Source: Isoetes taiwanensis
Lineage: Eukaryota; Streptophyta; Lycopodiopsida; Isoetales; Isoetaceae
NCBI GenBank assembly: GCA_021234155.1
Contig: JAJEKV010000034.1
Location: forward strand, 7,672,028 to 7,736,027
Reading direction: 5' to 3'
Length of the DNA stretch: 64,000 nt
Below the pieces are notes generated by a model, which saw only the letters and a program-made list of their open reading frames with translations, ran no database searches and was not told where the DNA came from. Below are positions 42,880-53,778 of this stretch, one piece after another. Within the stretch, counting starts at the first letter, position 1, and every line of letters begins with the position of its first letter. Position numbers and translations under genes: made by a program.

Positions 42880-45590
42880 CTCGCCATCCTCAGTTGCGAC
42901 TAGATTATGAGCAGGCAGAGGACTACGCCGAGATGCTCATGGATGCCCTGCCAGCAATTCTGCGGACCCCCACACTAGAGCAGCAGACAGACCAGTTGAC
43001 TTCGCTATTACGGGATGCAGCGGACAGGTGCTTTGGCAGACCCCCCTCCCCCCGTGGCCGCCAGGGGACAACAACATTTCCGCGTAACCCATTGGTTTGA
43101 TGCGAGTGTAAAGAACGCAGCGCCGGATTACGGCTACATTACGGATCCGGTACCCGCTTGCGTGAGCCACCACGATCGCCAGCGCCCATCCGAAGGAGAC
43201 AAAGCGGTACCTTGCCGTGCATCGAGGGGAGATGTTCGCCTGCTTTGGACACTCATCCTCGAACTTTTTGGCAGAGTGCTTCGGCCCAGCCCGACCCTAC
43301 GGGGACATCACACCTGTGCGGTGGGAACAGTATTTGCGGCGGCTCTATGACCCACCCGAGACGCTGTCGCCCATATCCCCCACGGATGGCCCCCATTGGT
43401 TCTCGCGGAGGAGGATGTTGTGGAGGGCCTGCAACGGGCCGGCTAATGGGAAGGCAACACCTCGATGGTATGCGTGTCGAAGTTACTCAAATGGGCGGGG
43501 CAGCGGCCGGGTGCCGATCCTCACTACCCTGTTCAATCAGCATTGCGGGGAAGGTTTCCCCACAATGGACCACAAGCGGGTTGTCCCCATTCACAATCAA
43601 AAAGCGACCCACACACCGGATGTACTATTCTATCCCATTGTTATTAGTTGGGACGATCATGGTACCTAATTACCATGTGCTGAACCCATTGCCAAACCGC
43701 TATATGGCGGCATTCTCGGCAGCCAGCTTGACCCTTGTCCCCATTCGGCGGGCGGCCAGATGTCGCGAAGCCTCACACAAAGCGTTGCTTTAGACCCCGC
43801 CACTCAACGATTGACCATACCTTTACACCGCTGGCACTGATTGAAGACAGCCAGAACCATCGGCATGACTTGTACTGCTGCTTTGTGGACTTCGCGAAGG
43901 CTTTTGATACGGTCCCCCGGGAAAAGCTATGGGCTAGGATCAAGGTCAATCAGGGCTGCCGCTGCCTTTGCGTAAATGCCATATACGAGCTGTATGAGAG
44001 TTGTTTTGGCAGGATGCACGGACCGGCCAAGCATTCACCAAAGAGTATCTGGTCCGCGTAGCTGCCCCCTCTCACCAACACTTTTTGGCCTCTACATTGA
44101 TCAGTTAGAGCCTTGGCTTACTGAGCATGGGGGGGATGGCATACAACTTTTGCACCAGGTCATCCGCCAGCTCATCTATGCGGACGATGTTGACCTTCTG
44201 GCCCACACCCCATAAGCTATGCAATCTCATCTGGATGCCCGAGACACATTCACGGCCGCTACGAGACATGCGCGTGAATCTGGCCAAGACCAGGGTGGTT
44301 CTCATATCCTCTTCACGCCACCCCACGCCTCCTACACTCACATACCGGGGACAGCTGTGGGAGGTCACGCCCACCTACAAGTACCTAGGGGTGGAGTTCC
44401 CCTCCCGCTTGTTGGGAGGCGTCCATCCGCTATGGTGACAAGGGGCTGAAGCCGCTTTATTCCATCTGCAGAATAACACCGTGGGCGGAGAGCTCTATGA
44501 TTGGGGCCATCAGTCACATCTGTTTCGGGCACTGGTCGAGCCTGTCCTTCTGTACGGGGTCGAGGTTTGGGGCCCGGTCGTCTCTTTGGCGACCTGGAAT
44601 GACTTGGAGCAGGTGCAGAAGGCATTTTTGGCACGGGCACTTGGGGTGAAACCTTCAGTCCCCTATCAGATTCTGCTGCAGAAACTGGATTCTTGCCACT
44701 TCAGCGGGCAGCCCTTGATAGACACATCGTCTATTTTCAGAAAGTGGTTAATATGGGTGATGCTCGGCTCTCGCACCTGGCTTATGCTGTGGCAATGGGC
44801 CCACAGTGGCTCAAGGCCTGTTGGAGGGGTAAGAGAGATCAGTGGTTCGCCAGATGGAACGTGCAGGAGCACAGATGCGTGCAGGTGGACACAGAGGCCG
44901 ATCGTGACAGCCTGCGGGAGTACCTGGACGCTTGCTTCCTTGGCAAGCTCTGGGACCCCGGCGCTCTAGAGCAGGTCAAAACGGCCCATTACAAGGAGCA
45001 CATCAACCCCGTGTTAGCCCGGGGCCCGCAGCTCTACCTGCGTTCCCAGCTGCCCCTGAAAAAGCGCAGACTCATTGCCTCCATTCGCACAGGTGCCCAC
45101 CATCTTCGCATCGAGACGGGCAGGTGGATTGGGGAGCCCCGCCAGGACAGGCTCTGTCAGTGCTGTCAAATGGGTGCCATTGAGGATGAGTCTCACACTT
45201 TCCAGAGTTGCCCAGCATTCAGTCAGATCCGGGCCAGATACGCTCCCTTAGTACGGCCGGACTTGCCCCTACATTTGCTGATGAACACACCGTCAGTACG
45301 TGCTCTGGGGTCGTACATTCAGGAGGTACTGGATCTGCGAGCTCACCTTTGCCCCCGCCTGGCTGCCCGCTGATCAGGCACTATGGGTGCGGTGCATGAG
45401 TGTATATATTTGTGTATTTTTGCATTTTGTATATTGGAACAGTTTCTCATCAGGCTGATTGCTGCCACGGTTTTTCCCTCGAAAACCCTTCCTTGGTATT
45501 TTAATCCGGGTTGTAATCTGCTTGCTGCGCTTTTGTATTGGGTCCCATAGACCGATTGGTCTCCGTGGACGATAAAAATACCTTCCTTCC
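42880..45590 (+). mobile_element. LINE-2 inserted in SINE-a of unit A
   Basis: About 2.7 kb non-LTR retrotransposon, absent from the same site in B and C. RT motifs: CCFVDFAKAFDTVPREKLW (block with catalytic Asp), CPLSPTLFGLYIDQLEPWL, LIYADDVDLLAHTP (YADD box) and LVEPVLLYGVEVWGP. The C-terminal 226-codon frame (44693-45373) ends with a CCHC-like CQCCQMGAIEDESHTFQSC. Frameshifts occur near 43100, 43700, 44060, 44220 and 44450. The 3' end GTCCCATAGACCGATTGGTC, then CTCCGTGGACG, TAAAAAT and (CTTC)n, closely matches the SINE-a tail. It looks 5'-truncated (no endonuclease). Confidence 0.88.
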
Positions 45591-45706
45591 TTTGCTTTGT
45601 ACCGTCCCATGGCCCGGGAGGTCTCTGTGGACGTAAAAATGCTTATCTTATCTTATCTTATCTTATCTTATCTTATCTTATCTTATCTCATCTCATCTTA
45701 TTTGTG
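45591..45706 (+). mobile_element. SINE-a of unit A, 3' tail with (TTATC)n
   Basis: GTCCCATGGCCCGGGAGGTC, then TCTGTGGACGTAAAAATGC and about 12 TTATC/TCATC units. This is the part shared with the LINE-2 3' end. In B and C the tail repeats are hugely expanded. Confidence 0.7.
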
Positions 45707-45732
45707 TTAATATATTTCAATTTTCTAAACTC

Positions 45733-46192
45733 CTAGTCAAGCACACCTATCTGTGAAGATGTTTTTGCTTCATAAGTCTGAAGCATATACTTCCACATTT
45801 GCCTAGGACTCTTGCCCCTAATTCTTATCACATTACTATCTCCTACCTTACTCATAATAATGCCCTGAACTTCTTTTATTTTAGCTTGCTCAAACTTCCT
45901 CATCACTAACACTCCTACTGCTAGAGTCACAACTTGTTCCACGGTTCTACCACTACTAGAACCTTCATTGGTAGATGAGCTAACAACCTGTACAACTACA
46001 CTTCTGGCTGCAGCATTGCTCACCTCAATAGCATTATCATTCTCAATTAAATTCACAAGTCTTTAACTTCCAACACATGTTTTATTTTGTCCTTCCGCAC
46101 CTGAAACCCAGGTCCACCTTTGAACACTTCAATTGCTCCCAAAGGATCTACTCCAAATCTACTAGACATCATTTAACCTGGCTCTGATACCA
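45733..46192 (-). pseudogene. Copia-type gag fragment with primer site (unit A)
   Basis: The minus-strand frame 46056-45733 reads KFEQAKIKEVQGIIMSKVGD, then RQMWKYMLQTYEAK, the pattern of Copia gag (UBN2-like). GGCTCTGATACCA at 46180-46192 is the minus-strand primer site next to the LTR. Only this 5' piece of the element remains. Confidence 0.65.
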
Positions 46193-46193
46193 A

Positions 46194-46782
46194 TGTAAGA
46201 TCTTCAAGTCAAATAGAGAGTCTTGCAATAGTTCAAATATTCAAACTCCAACTATGTATTGAACTAGTGATGAAGTAATGCTAAAGTAATTAACTTAAAC
46301 CATACAATCACTGTAGTAATAACAGTTTTTAAAATAAATTAATCATAACCTGTAGCTAATTTGGTTTTTTAGATTCAAGCGAATTCATTTATAAAAACAA
46401 GCCAACTATATAGTCACCCGTGATCAAATTATCTCTACCTCAATCATACAATGAATCGATACTTATAGATGATATATTCCCTATCTCTGACGGTTGTGCA
46501 GCACCAAGCTCAAAAAGCTCGCCTCATGTTTAAATATTATTTGACTGCCAAACTATTCTATATTTACACTTGTACATATTAAATATTGAATGAACAATTC
46601 AATGGTTTATGCTCTTATAGGTTTATTTTGCACCTATATCAAGGTCATACATTCAATTTTTTCCAATCTGTATATGACCCTAGGTTAAATCCAACTTCCT
46701 ATGATGTTGCTCTCAGATGTCTATGACGATTATCATGACGGCCAATGATCTTATAACATTTAACACTATATGTGTTACAACA
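46194..46782 (-). repeat. Copia-type LTR remnant (unit A, uninterrupted)
   Basis: TGTAAGATC...GTGTTACAACA beside the primer site, about 590 bp. It contains at about 46684-46700 the empty target AAATCCAACTTCCTA into which a LINE inserted in units B and C. Confidence 0.6.
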
Positions 46783-46788
46783 TGGGTG

Positions 46789-46970
46789 TGACCTCAAGGG
46801 CACTCGCTTTTTAGTGTAAGAGGACCTCTGGCTAGTTCAGTTAACTCGACGATGTGAGGAGCTATGCAATGTTCGAGACGCGAGGTTTCAAAAAAAATGG
46901 GCAGTATAGCGGGAAGCCACAACACTCATTTGTGACCAGTGGCCTCAAAACCACTCTTTATCTTATCTTA
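46789..46970 (+). mobile_element. SINE-b of unit A
   Basis: About 180 bp, same family as SINE-a: ACCTCAAGGGCACTCGC, GGCTAGTTCAGTTAACTCG (A-box-like), AATGTTCGAGACGCG (B-box-like), GACCAGTGGCCTCAAAACC and a short TTATC tail. It lacks the long 3' tail region. Confidence 0.65.
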
Positions 46971-47890
46971 CTATAGGTCAGACTTACATTCTATTAATGT
47001 TTCTTCTCTTGTGTTTGTCTTAGGGTTTGACAAGAATTTTTGTTACACTCTTGGAAGATAATAAATTTCCTAAGAAATAGAAAAACCATCCACCCCAAAC
47101 ACATGATGCATGGATTTCTATGCATGTCGACATGTCCCAATACATGTATCTAATGTTACACACGTTGATTATTGCTCGACCTCTGACATGATCTTTAAAT
47201 ATCATTATAACCCTATCAATGTACAACTTTGATCACATTATGTGTACCTTGGATCAACATGATTGTGTTTTTTAACTTTTGCAAGAAAATTTTCCACCAT
47301 TAATTAAACATGAGCACAATCTTCCGCCTCCCATTTCACATACATCTAGTACATCATTCTCCAATTTTGCACTACACTTCAAACAACCTACAAACTCCAT
47401 TATAGCTATGCATTTTGCACATCTATGATTAATGACCAACATCGTCGGCACATGTTTCTAGTTGTCTTTATGTTCCATCCTAATATTAGTAGCTGAATGG
47501 TCCGGTTGAGTGGAGAACTCCTTTAAATATGGCCTTGCCACTAATTTGTGTAAAAGTTCTTATCTTTATTCTGGAATTCATGTATGATTGTATCAATTGG
47601 TATTAGAGCACGGTTTTGATTTTCTTTGGACCTATGAGTAGTGGAACCATTGTTATGATCTCAGTAGTGACCATGAAGCAGGTCGAGAGTTTTGAAGGAT
47701 GCTGGAATTCAACAAAGCAATAAAGAGGGGAAATACTCCAATGAAACAAGAACTTGGACAATTTCTCGAGTCTACACTAAAGTAGTGCTTTGACTTTAGA
47801 TAGTTTTGCAGATATACTATGTATAACTATGTAGAGCAACCTACATAGTTAGATGCGTGGGATTTGTGAGGAGATACGTGGATTGGAAAC
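46971..47890 (+). other. Unit A stretch without genes; possible Copia primer site
   Basis: AT-rich. TGGTATTAGAGC at about 47600 is one base from the Met-tRNA primer site and is followed by a gag-like start (MSSGTIVMISVVTMKQ), suggesting a second Copia remnant on the plus strand whose LTR I cannot delimit. Confidence 0.35.
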
Positions 47891-48306
47891 CAGTGTTCAT
47901 TTTTTTGTGCAAGATGATCTATCTCCAATACAACTGACTAGAAGGCGTGAGGAATTATGCAAAGGTCAGGAGGCACACTGCAAAAAAAAGGGCATTGTAT
48001 AGAGGGGGCACAACTATTATTTGCGATCAGTGGCCTCGAAACCCATGGTTGGGTTATCTCTAGTTGCTTCCAAATACATTGGCCCAAATTTTTTCGTTGA
48101 TGTATTGTGTTGGGACATAGTCTCCTTGCTTGATCTAAGCTATGTTTGGCGCATAGTCCACCTTGCTTGATTTGGGCTATGTGTTGGGGCATAGTCCTCC
48201 TCTTGCTTGATTTGGGCTTATGCCTTACGTCCATCCATACCGTCCCAAGATCCACTATGGTCTCTGTGAGTGATGTAAAAATTTAATCTAATTAAATCTA
48301 ATCTAA
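47891..48306 (+). mobile_element. SINE-c of unit A
   Basis: Same family core (GGCGTGAGGAATTATGCAAA, GATCAGTGGCCTCGAAACCC). It has three repeats of a CATAGTC...CTTGCTTGATTTGGGCTATG module, then the shared tail GTCCCAAGATCC...GGTCTCTGTG, TAAAAAT and (TAATC)n. Confidence 0.65.
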
Positions 48307-49018
48307 TGAGAGTTTATTGTCGTGCCATGGTCATCATCGTCAATAAATTCTATTGAGAGTTGTTGTAAGACAAATCAAATTCAATCCGTCACTACAAATA
48401 CGTCACTAGATTCCTCACAAAATGGGTTGGTCAAAACCAACTTCTGATTTATTTATTAGTGATCATCTTCTACATCAACCTGCAAAATGGTTCCATTACA
48501 AGTGTCTATTTAATCTTGAGCTACTTGGGTTCTTGCATGCTTATCACTCAATTAGTGGATCAATGGAGTCCAAGAACTATTTTGGCTGGAGCATTTTCCT
48601 GGTTTTCCTATTATTTCTAACAATGAAGCATTGGCACAGCTGATCACAGGCTTTTATGATCAGACTTGTCCGGAGGCTGAGTCTATCGTCAGGGATCAAA
48701 TGAGCCAGATGATATTTAACGATCCTCATATAGCTGGTCCCCTTCTCAGAATGCATTTTCATGATTGTTTTGTTCAAGTACAACAAACATCAACGCTTAA
48801 TCCTTTTCATTTGGATAAATTATAATCAGATTAAAATATAACAATCTGCTGTTATTCTATGTGCAAGGATGTGATGCCTCTATTCTTTTGGATGACATAG
48901 CCACCATGCAAGGAGAAAAAAATGCACGCGCAAATAAGAATTCTCTTCGAGGATATGAGTACATAGATCAGATCAAAGTTGCATTGGAGAAACAGTACCC
49001 TGGTGTAGTATCATGTGC

Positions 49019-49790
49019 ATGGAATAAATTACTACTCCTATATTTTTAATATAGCCAAATAGGTTTAGCTAAACTACCGTCAGTTTCTAACATTTGGCTA
49101 ACCTAAATGGTTTTTCTCCATCATGGTTTCTTGCCTTTGGCTAAACTTTCACAAAATATAGAGTCAAGTATTAGCCATCACACTATCCGTATTTTAAAAG
49201 ATCCAAGGCTTTACACAAAGACATTGAATTTATTGTTATTACAGCGTAATTCAATAGAGAAAATTAAATGGTGCATAATGTAATATAAATGGCACAATTA
49301 TAATCATTGTTATCATTTTCTTAATATAAAAATAAAATAGACATAAATTAATAAACATATATGTTCAAAGCTCAAAGATAGATAGATAGATAGATAGTAA
49401 AAGTGCAGTGTTCCTTTTAAATGTGGTCCTCCCTCTGATAATTTAACTTCATACTTGAAATAAGTAGTTACTACTTCAACTTCGTACTTGAAACAAGAAG
49501 TTCTTTAGTGATTTCCTAAAGTTCCGGTATATTTTGGTGTCTGCTACTAGGCTAATCCATCCATTTTCCCAAGTCCACTCTTTCTTAGGTTTGGCTAATT
49601 GTTGTCCTGGTGGATTTGTCTGGAGGTGGAGGTTTGGCTATCCTATCTAGAAAATCACTTAGTCGGCAAAAAAATTGGGCTAAAATTTTCTTTTTTTGGG
49701 CAATTTTTTCCATTTACTTCAGCCATTTTTCTTGGCAAAAATGCTATAAAATAGCCATTTGGCTAACCTTAGCCGTTATTTTATTCCATC
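49019..49790. mobile_element. MITE-like DNA transposon in peroxidase A exon 2
   Basis: 772 bp, flanked by ATCATGTGC at 49010-49018 and 49791-49799 (9 bp, as in Mutator-like elements). Ends ATGGAATAAA and TTTATTCCATC are inverted repeats. Several TTTGGCTAA/TTAGCCAAA motifs lie near both ends. No transposase frame. Absent in B and C. Confidence 0.7.
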
Positions 49791-49822
49791 ATCATGTGCT
49801 GACATAGTAACCATAGTTGCAA

Positions 49823-50921
49823 CAAACCAAATAATTTGGTTGATGTTCTAATGAATAATGATAAATATGTTAACACCTTACTTTTTACTGTTATCTGGAA
49901 TATATGGAAACACAGAAATCGATGCCTTCATGGTGGTCATGCTATCTCTGTCTGTTGGATTAAAATTAATGTTATGCATGATCTCCAAACCTCAGCAACT
50001 GCCCACAGGGTTCAAATGGAAGGGGACAACTATGACAAAAAGTGGAGTTCTATTGGTTCTTTTTGTGGTCATTATAAATTATTTAACTTACACTGCTATC
50101 AGGCACATACTAATTTATTTTCTGATGCTAATGCTAGAATACCTGATGTTCTGACCGACCTCTTCGACACAAGTTTTGACCGCTTCGAGCCGTTGAGGAA
50201 CTTGAGCAACTTTGATACTCAAGTCAATGCTTATGCGACTTTGACCGAAATCCAAAATTCCGCATGATTTTTCCTAGGCTCCATGAATTTCCAAAGAAGG
50301 GAAATCCAATGGGCATATGAATTTTGCGTATACCCTATCGATGAACATTCTTTGGTGGTTCTTAGAGATGCACAACATGCGGATGATGATGTGCAAATTC
50401 GAGTTCTACAGGAATGTTACTACTACCATAGGGGCAAGGCTGATGCACATGGAAATCTTCTACTCATCATGGCTACCTCTTGTGTGGATGACCTTCTGGA
50501 GGCTTTGGACTGGGGAAAGAATACCAACCACATCCTTCAACCAGCCTTCACAGACCACTTCACCTTCCTCGACCACTGAAAATATCCAATCTCTGAATCC
50601 ATCTGCTTTGCTTACATATTTTGGCTCAATTGTGTTTTCACAGGTTTTCAAAATGATCACTGAAGCTGTCTGGAGCAGATAGAGAAGACTTCAAAAAGAG
50701 ATCTGAACTCTTAATTTTGTTGATGTTAATCTGCATCCAAAATTAAAATTAGCCAAGTACTCAAACTTTTGGCTGTTTTGTTTGTTTGTGGTTTTATATT
50801 AAATCACTTCATTAGCTACTGTCTAGTAACTATAGCAACACTCTGTTGCCATCAATGTATCTCCTGATCTTTAATTAATGAAAAAAATATCTCATTCTCT
50901 CAAAAAAAAAAAAATATATAT
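49823..50921 (+). mobile_element. LINE-3, 5'-truncated, in peroxidase A exon 2
   Basis: 1.1 kb between copies of ATAGTTGCAA (49813-49822, 50922-50931). It encodes a LINE C-terminus (LLFTVIWNIWKHRNRCLHGG) and ends in a poly-A run followed by TATATATA. Not related to LINE-1 or LINE-2 at the 3' end. Absent in B and C. Confidence 0.75.
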
Positions 50922-52700
50922 ATAGTTGCAAGAGACTGTGTAGCTCTGGTACAGCTTAAAATACATATTTGTGCATCCTTTTTACTAATTCATATCTAAT
51001 ATAACATGAGTCTAACATGAATCTATATATTGTCAGCATTATAATATGAACCTATGTTGTTTGATCTAAATGCAGACAGGAGGACCATCATATGATGTGC
51101 TTCTAAGGCGCAGAGATGCATTAAGTGCAAATTTTACACAGGCCATAGGCAGAGTACGGTGTGCTGTTATTCTTCCAAGGATTTACAATTTTCAAAACAC
51201 TGGGAACCCTGATCCGGCAATAAGCCCTAATTTGCTACTCCAGCTGCAAGCTCAATGCCCCTAAAGCGGAGATGGAAATGTGTCGGCTCCTCTGGATGTG
51301 GCAACTCCTATTATTGATAATAACTATTATAGAGCCTTACAGGCAAATATGGGGGTGTTGATTTCTGACCAGGTTCTGCAAACTCCTGCCACTGTTATTC
51401 CTGATGCCACAGTGTCCATGTATGTTGATGCAGAGGATAGCTTCTTCAAGGATTTTGCTGCGGCTATGGTGAAGATGGCCAGTATCAGCCCTTTAACCGG
51501 AACACAGGGCGAAATTAGAACATAGTGCCGAGCTATCAATACTAACAGTTCTTAAGAGGAAAATAGTTCTTCAAGGACTCATATATTTGTTGCAATAAAT
51601 GGCCTAGATTCTATGGTGCCAAAAAATAAAGGGAAAAACTCTGAAATACCCTTATGTTTTGCTAAAATTAACAAAACGCCCCTAGTTTTGGAGGTAGTTT
51701 TATGAAAATGATCATAACTTTTTTGTAATGATCCAAATAAGAATCAGTCTTTCAGATATATTATAGAAGAGGTTGAGATCTTTCCATGAAAGTTAACATC
51801 TCCTGAATCGGATTCCGAAATCTCAAGTTATGGTCTCAAGTTGCTAGATCGAATCACGGTTGCCATGGTTTTTGCAAGGCGGTGCCCTCAAAAAAATAGT
51901 TGCTGTGAGAGTGAGGAAAAAGCGGCGCCATCACCACTGGAACTCAGCAGACTGGCCTGACCTAGCGAAATCATAGCAGCGGCTATGGCGCCAGATAGCT
52001 AAGGTAGTGCTCTGCCGGATAGCTAAGGATAGCTAAGGACCAAACTCCTTTTGAGATTTTCTTCAAAAATTAGAAAGGATATTGAAAAAGTCAGTGTCCA
52101 TGTCATAATTGTATTTGGGAAATGTCCATGATGTAATTGTATTATGGCAAAAGAACTATGTGTAAAAGGCACATGAATAATCTGTAAAAAGGCATGCGCA
52201 AATGAATACATTAAACAAGGTGCTGCACATGGAGGGTTGCCTTCCATGGCCAAAGAGTGAAATGGCTTAAATCATAGTTCAAAGTCATGTTTAACTTGAT
52301 TAAGCATGTGGAAATCCATAACCCTGAACATTTGGAAACAAAATTCTCTGTAGCCAGACGAACTACCTTTATCTTTCAAAATGCAGCCAATGTAGATATG
52401 CGAGATGCAACTCTAGACTAGGCATGTAGGTCAGAAGTCAGAGCCTCAGAACAGACGCACAGTATAGGCTTCGATCAACTGAGCCACTTGAATTTGCATA
52501 TTGTAGGGGTCGCAAAAGACAGTTCAGGTTCATGTTTAGATACAGAGGCAGTTACACATTTCTTTTTGGGTACAATGTATCCCCAGAACCCAGGATCTTT
52601 ACAGTGCAAAGAGTGGGTGCACATCAGCATGACAGGCCACGCCACCTCCTGGTGTGTTTTTTGGATCTTTGAGATAGGCTACATGTCTTGCAGCATGGTA

Positions 52701-53045
52701 GTCACCTCAAAGGCATTTGCTTCTCAGTACAGGAGGATCTCTTGTCCATACAACTAACCCATTGGCGAGACGAGCTCTGCAAGGTTCGAGAGGCCAGGCC
52801 CCAGAAGAAATGGGCAGTATATCGCAGAGGCTCAGCAATTGTTCGTGATCAGTGGCTTGCAAATCCCTGGCTGGGGTATTTCTAGGTGCCTCCCCACGTT
52901 TGATTTGGTATGTTTGGTTTTGTTAACAAAACTTGTAAACTTGTATAGTTCTTGGTTCGGTGATAAGGCTTTTTAGTCTTCTAGTTTTTGTTTGGCTTGT
53001 GCCCTTTGCTTTGTACCGGGGGGTCTCCGTGGACGTAAAAATGCT
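52701..53045 (+). mobile_element. SINE-a of unit B (uninterrupted)
   Basis: Shows the pre-insertion state of the SINE: TTTGGCTTGTGCCCTTTGCTT runs straight on where LINE-2 sits in A. It has B-box GGTTCGAGAGGCC and tail GGTCTCCGTGGACGTAAAAA; 12 bp of the tail hairpin (around TCCCATGGCC) are missing. Confidence 0.65.
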
Positions 53046-53285
53046 TATCTCATCTCATCTCATCCCATCCCATCCCATCCCATCCCATCCCATCCCATCC
53101 CATCCCATCCCATCGCATCTCATCCCATCTCATCCCATCTCATCCCATCCCATCCCATCCCATCCCATCCCATCCCATCTCATCTCATCTCATCTCATCT
53201 CATCTCATCTCATCTAATCTCATCTCATCTCATCTCATCTCATCTCATCTCATCTCATCTCATCTCATCTCATCTCATCTCATCT
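53046..53285 (+). repeat. (TCATC/CCATC)n pentanucleotide array, unit B
   Basis: About 48 five-base units, first ATCTC, a block of ATCCC, then ATCTC. It is continuous with the SINE-a tail and replaces the short TTATC tail of A. The array is open in several frames (SHPIP and SHLIS repeats); this is a repeat artefact, not a gene. Confidence 0.95.
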
Positions 53286-53299
53286 GTGTTAATATATTT

Positions 53300-53777
53300 C
53301 AATTTTCTAAACTCCTAGTCAAGCACACCTATTTGTGAAGATGTTTTTGCTTCATAATTCTGAAGCATATACTTCCACATTTGCCTAGGACTCTTGCGCC
53401 TAATTTTTATCACATTACTATCTCCTACCTTACTCATAATAATGCCCTGAGCTTCTTTTATTTTAGCTTGCTCAAACTTCCCCTCATCACTAACACTCCT
53501 ACTGCTAGAGTCACAACTTGTTCCACGGTTCTACCACCACTAGAACCTTCATTGGTAGACGAGCTAACAACCTCTACAACTACACTTCTGGCTGCAGCAT
53601 TGCTCACCTCAATAGCATCATCATTCTCAATTAAATATCACAAGTCTTTAACTTCCAACACATGTTTTATTTTGTCCTTCCGCCCCTGAAACCCAGGTCC
53701 ACCTTTGAACACTTCAATTGCTCCCAAAGGATCTACTCCAAATCTACTCGACATAATTTAACCTGGCTCTGATACCA
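53300..53777 (-). pseudogene. Copia-type gag fragment and primer site (unit B)
   Basis: Counterpart of 45733-46192 with extra indels; the gag frame is broken. Primer site GGCTCTGATACCA at 53765-53777. Confidence 0.55.
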
Positions 53778-53778
53778 A

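Larger units (their letters stand above)
48563..51537 (+). pseudogene. Class III peroxidase, unit A copy
   Basis: Plant secretory peroxidase, heme enzyme of cell wall and vacuole. Signal peptide from [17 protein letters not shown]; mature start [17 protein letters not shown]; distal heme site [10 protein letters not shown]; then [27 protein letters not shown] and VVSC. A 1-bp deletion shifts the signal peptide. The DMVALSGAHT segment with the proximal heme His is missing (frame goes from NFTQ to AIGRVRC). Exon 2 is split by a MITE-like element and LINE-3. The last exon (NNYYRALQANMGVLISDQVL, EDSFFKDFAAAMVKM, GEIRT) hits a TAG. Certainly non-functional. Confidence 0.85.
41722..51840 (+). repeat. 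Tandem unit A (peroxidase/SINE segmental duplication)
   Basis: First of three direct copies, recognised by TTGCTGGATCGAATCATGG at its start and the CTCAAG end before unit B. It is longer than B (10.1 versus 6.4 kb) because LINE-2, a MITE-like element and LINE-3 are present only here, while the LINE at 54278/60760 is absent (empty site at about 46684). Its sequence is slightly diverged from B and C, which are nearly identical to each other. Confidence 0.88.

Noticed and set aside
42834-43100. LINE-2 5' frames as a separate host gene
   Set aside because: The sequence is absent from the homologous sites in B and C and leads directly into LINE reverse transcriptase motifs.
53046-53318. Long frames of SHPIP/SHLIS repeats as a repeat protein or antifreeze-like gene
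   Set aside because: They are translations of a five-base microsatellite, open in several frames at once, and joined to a SINE tail.
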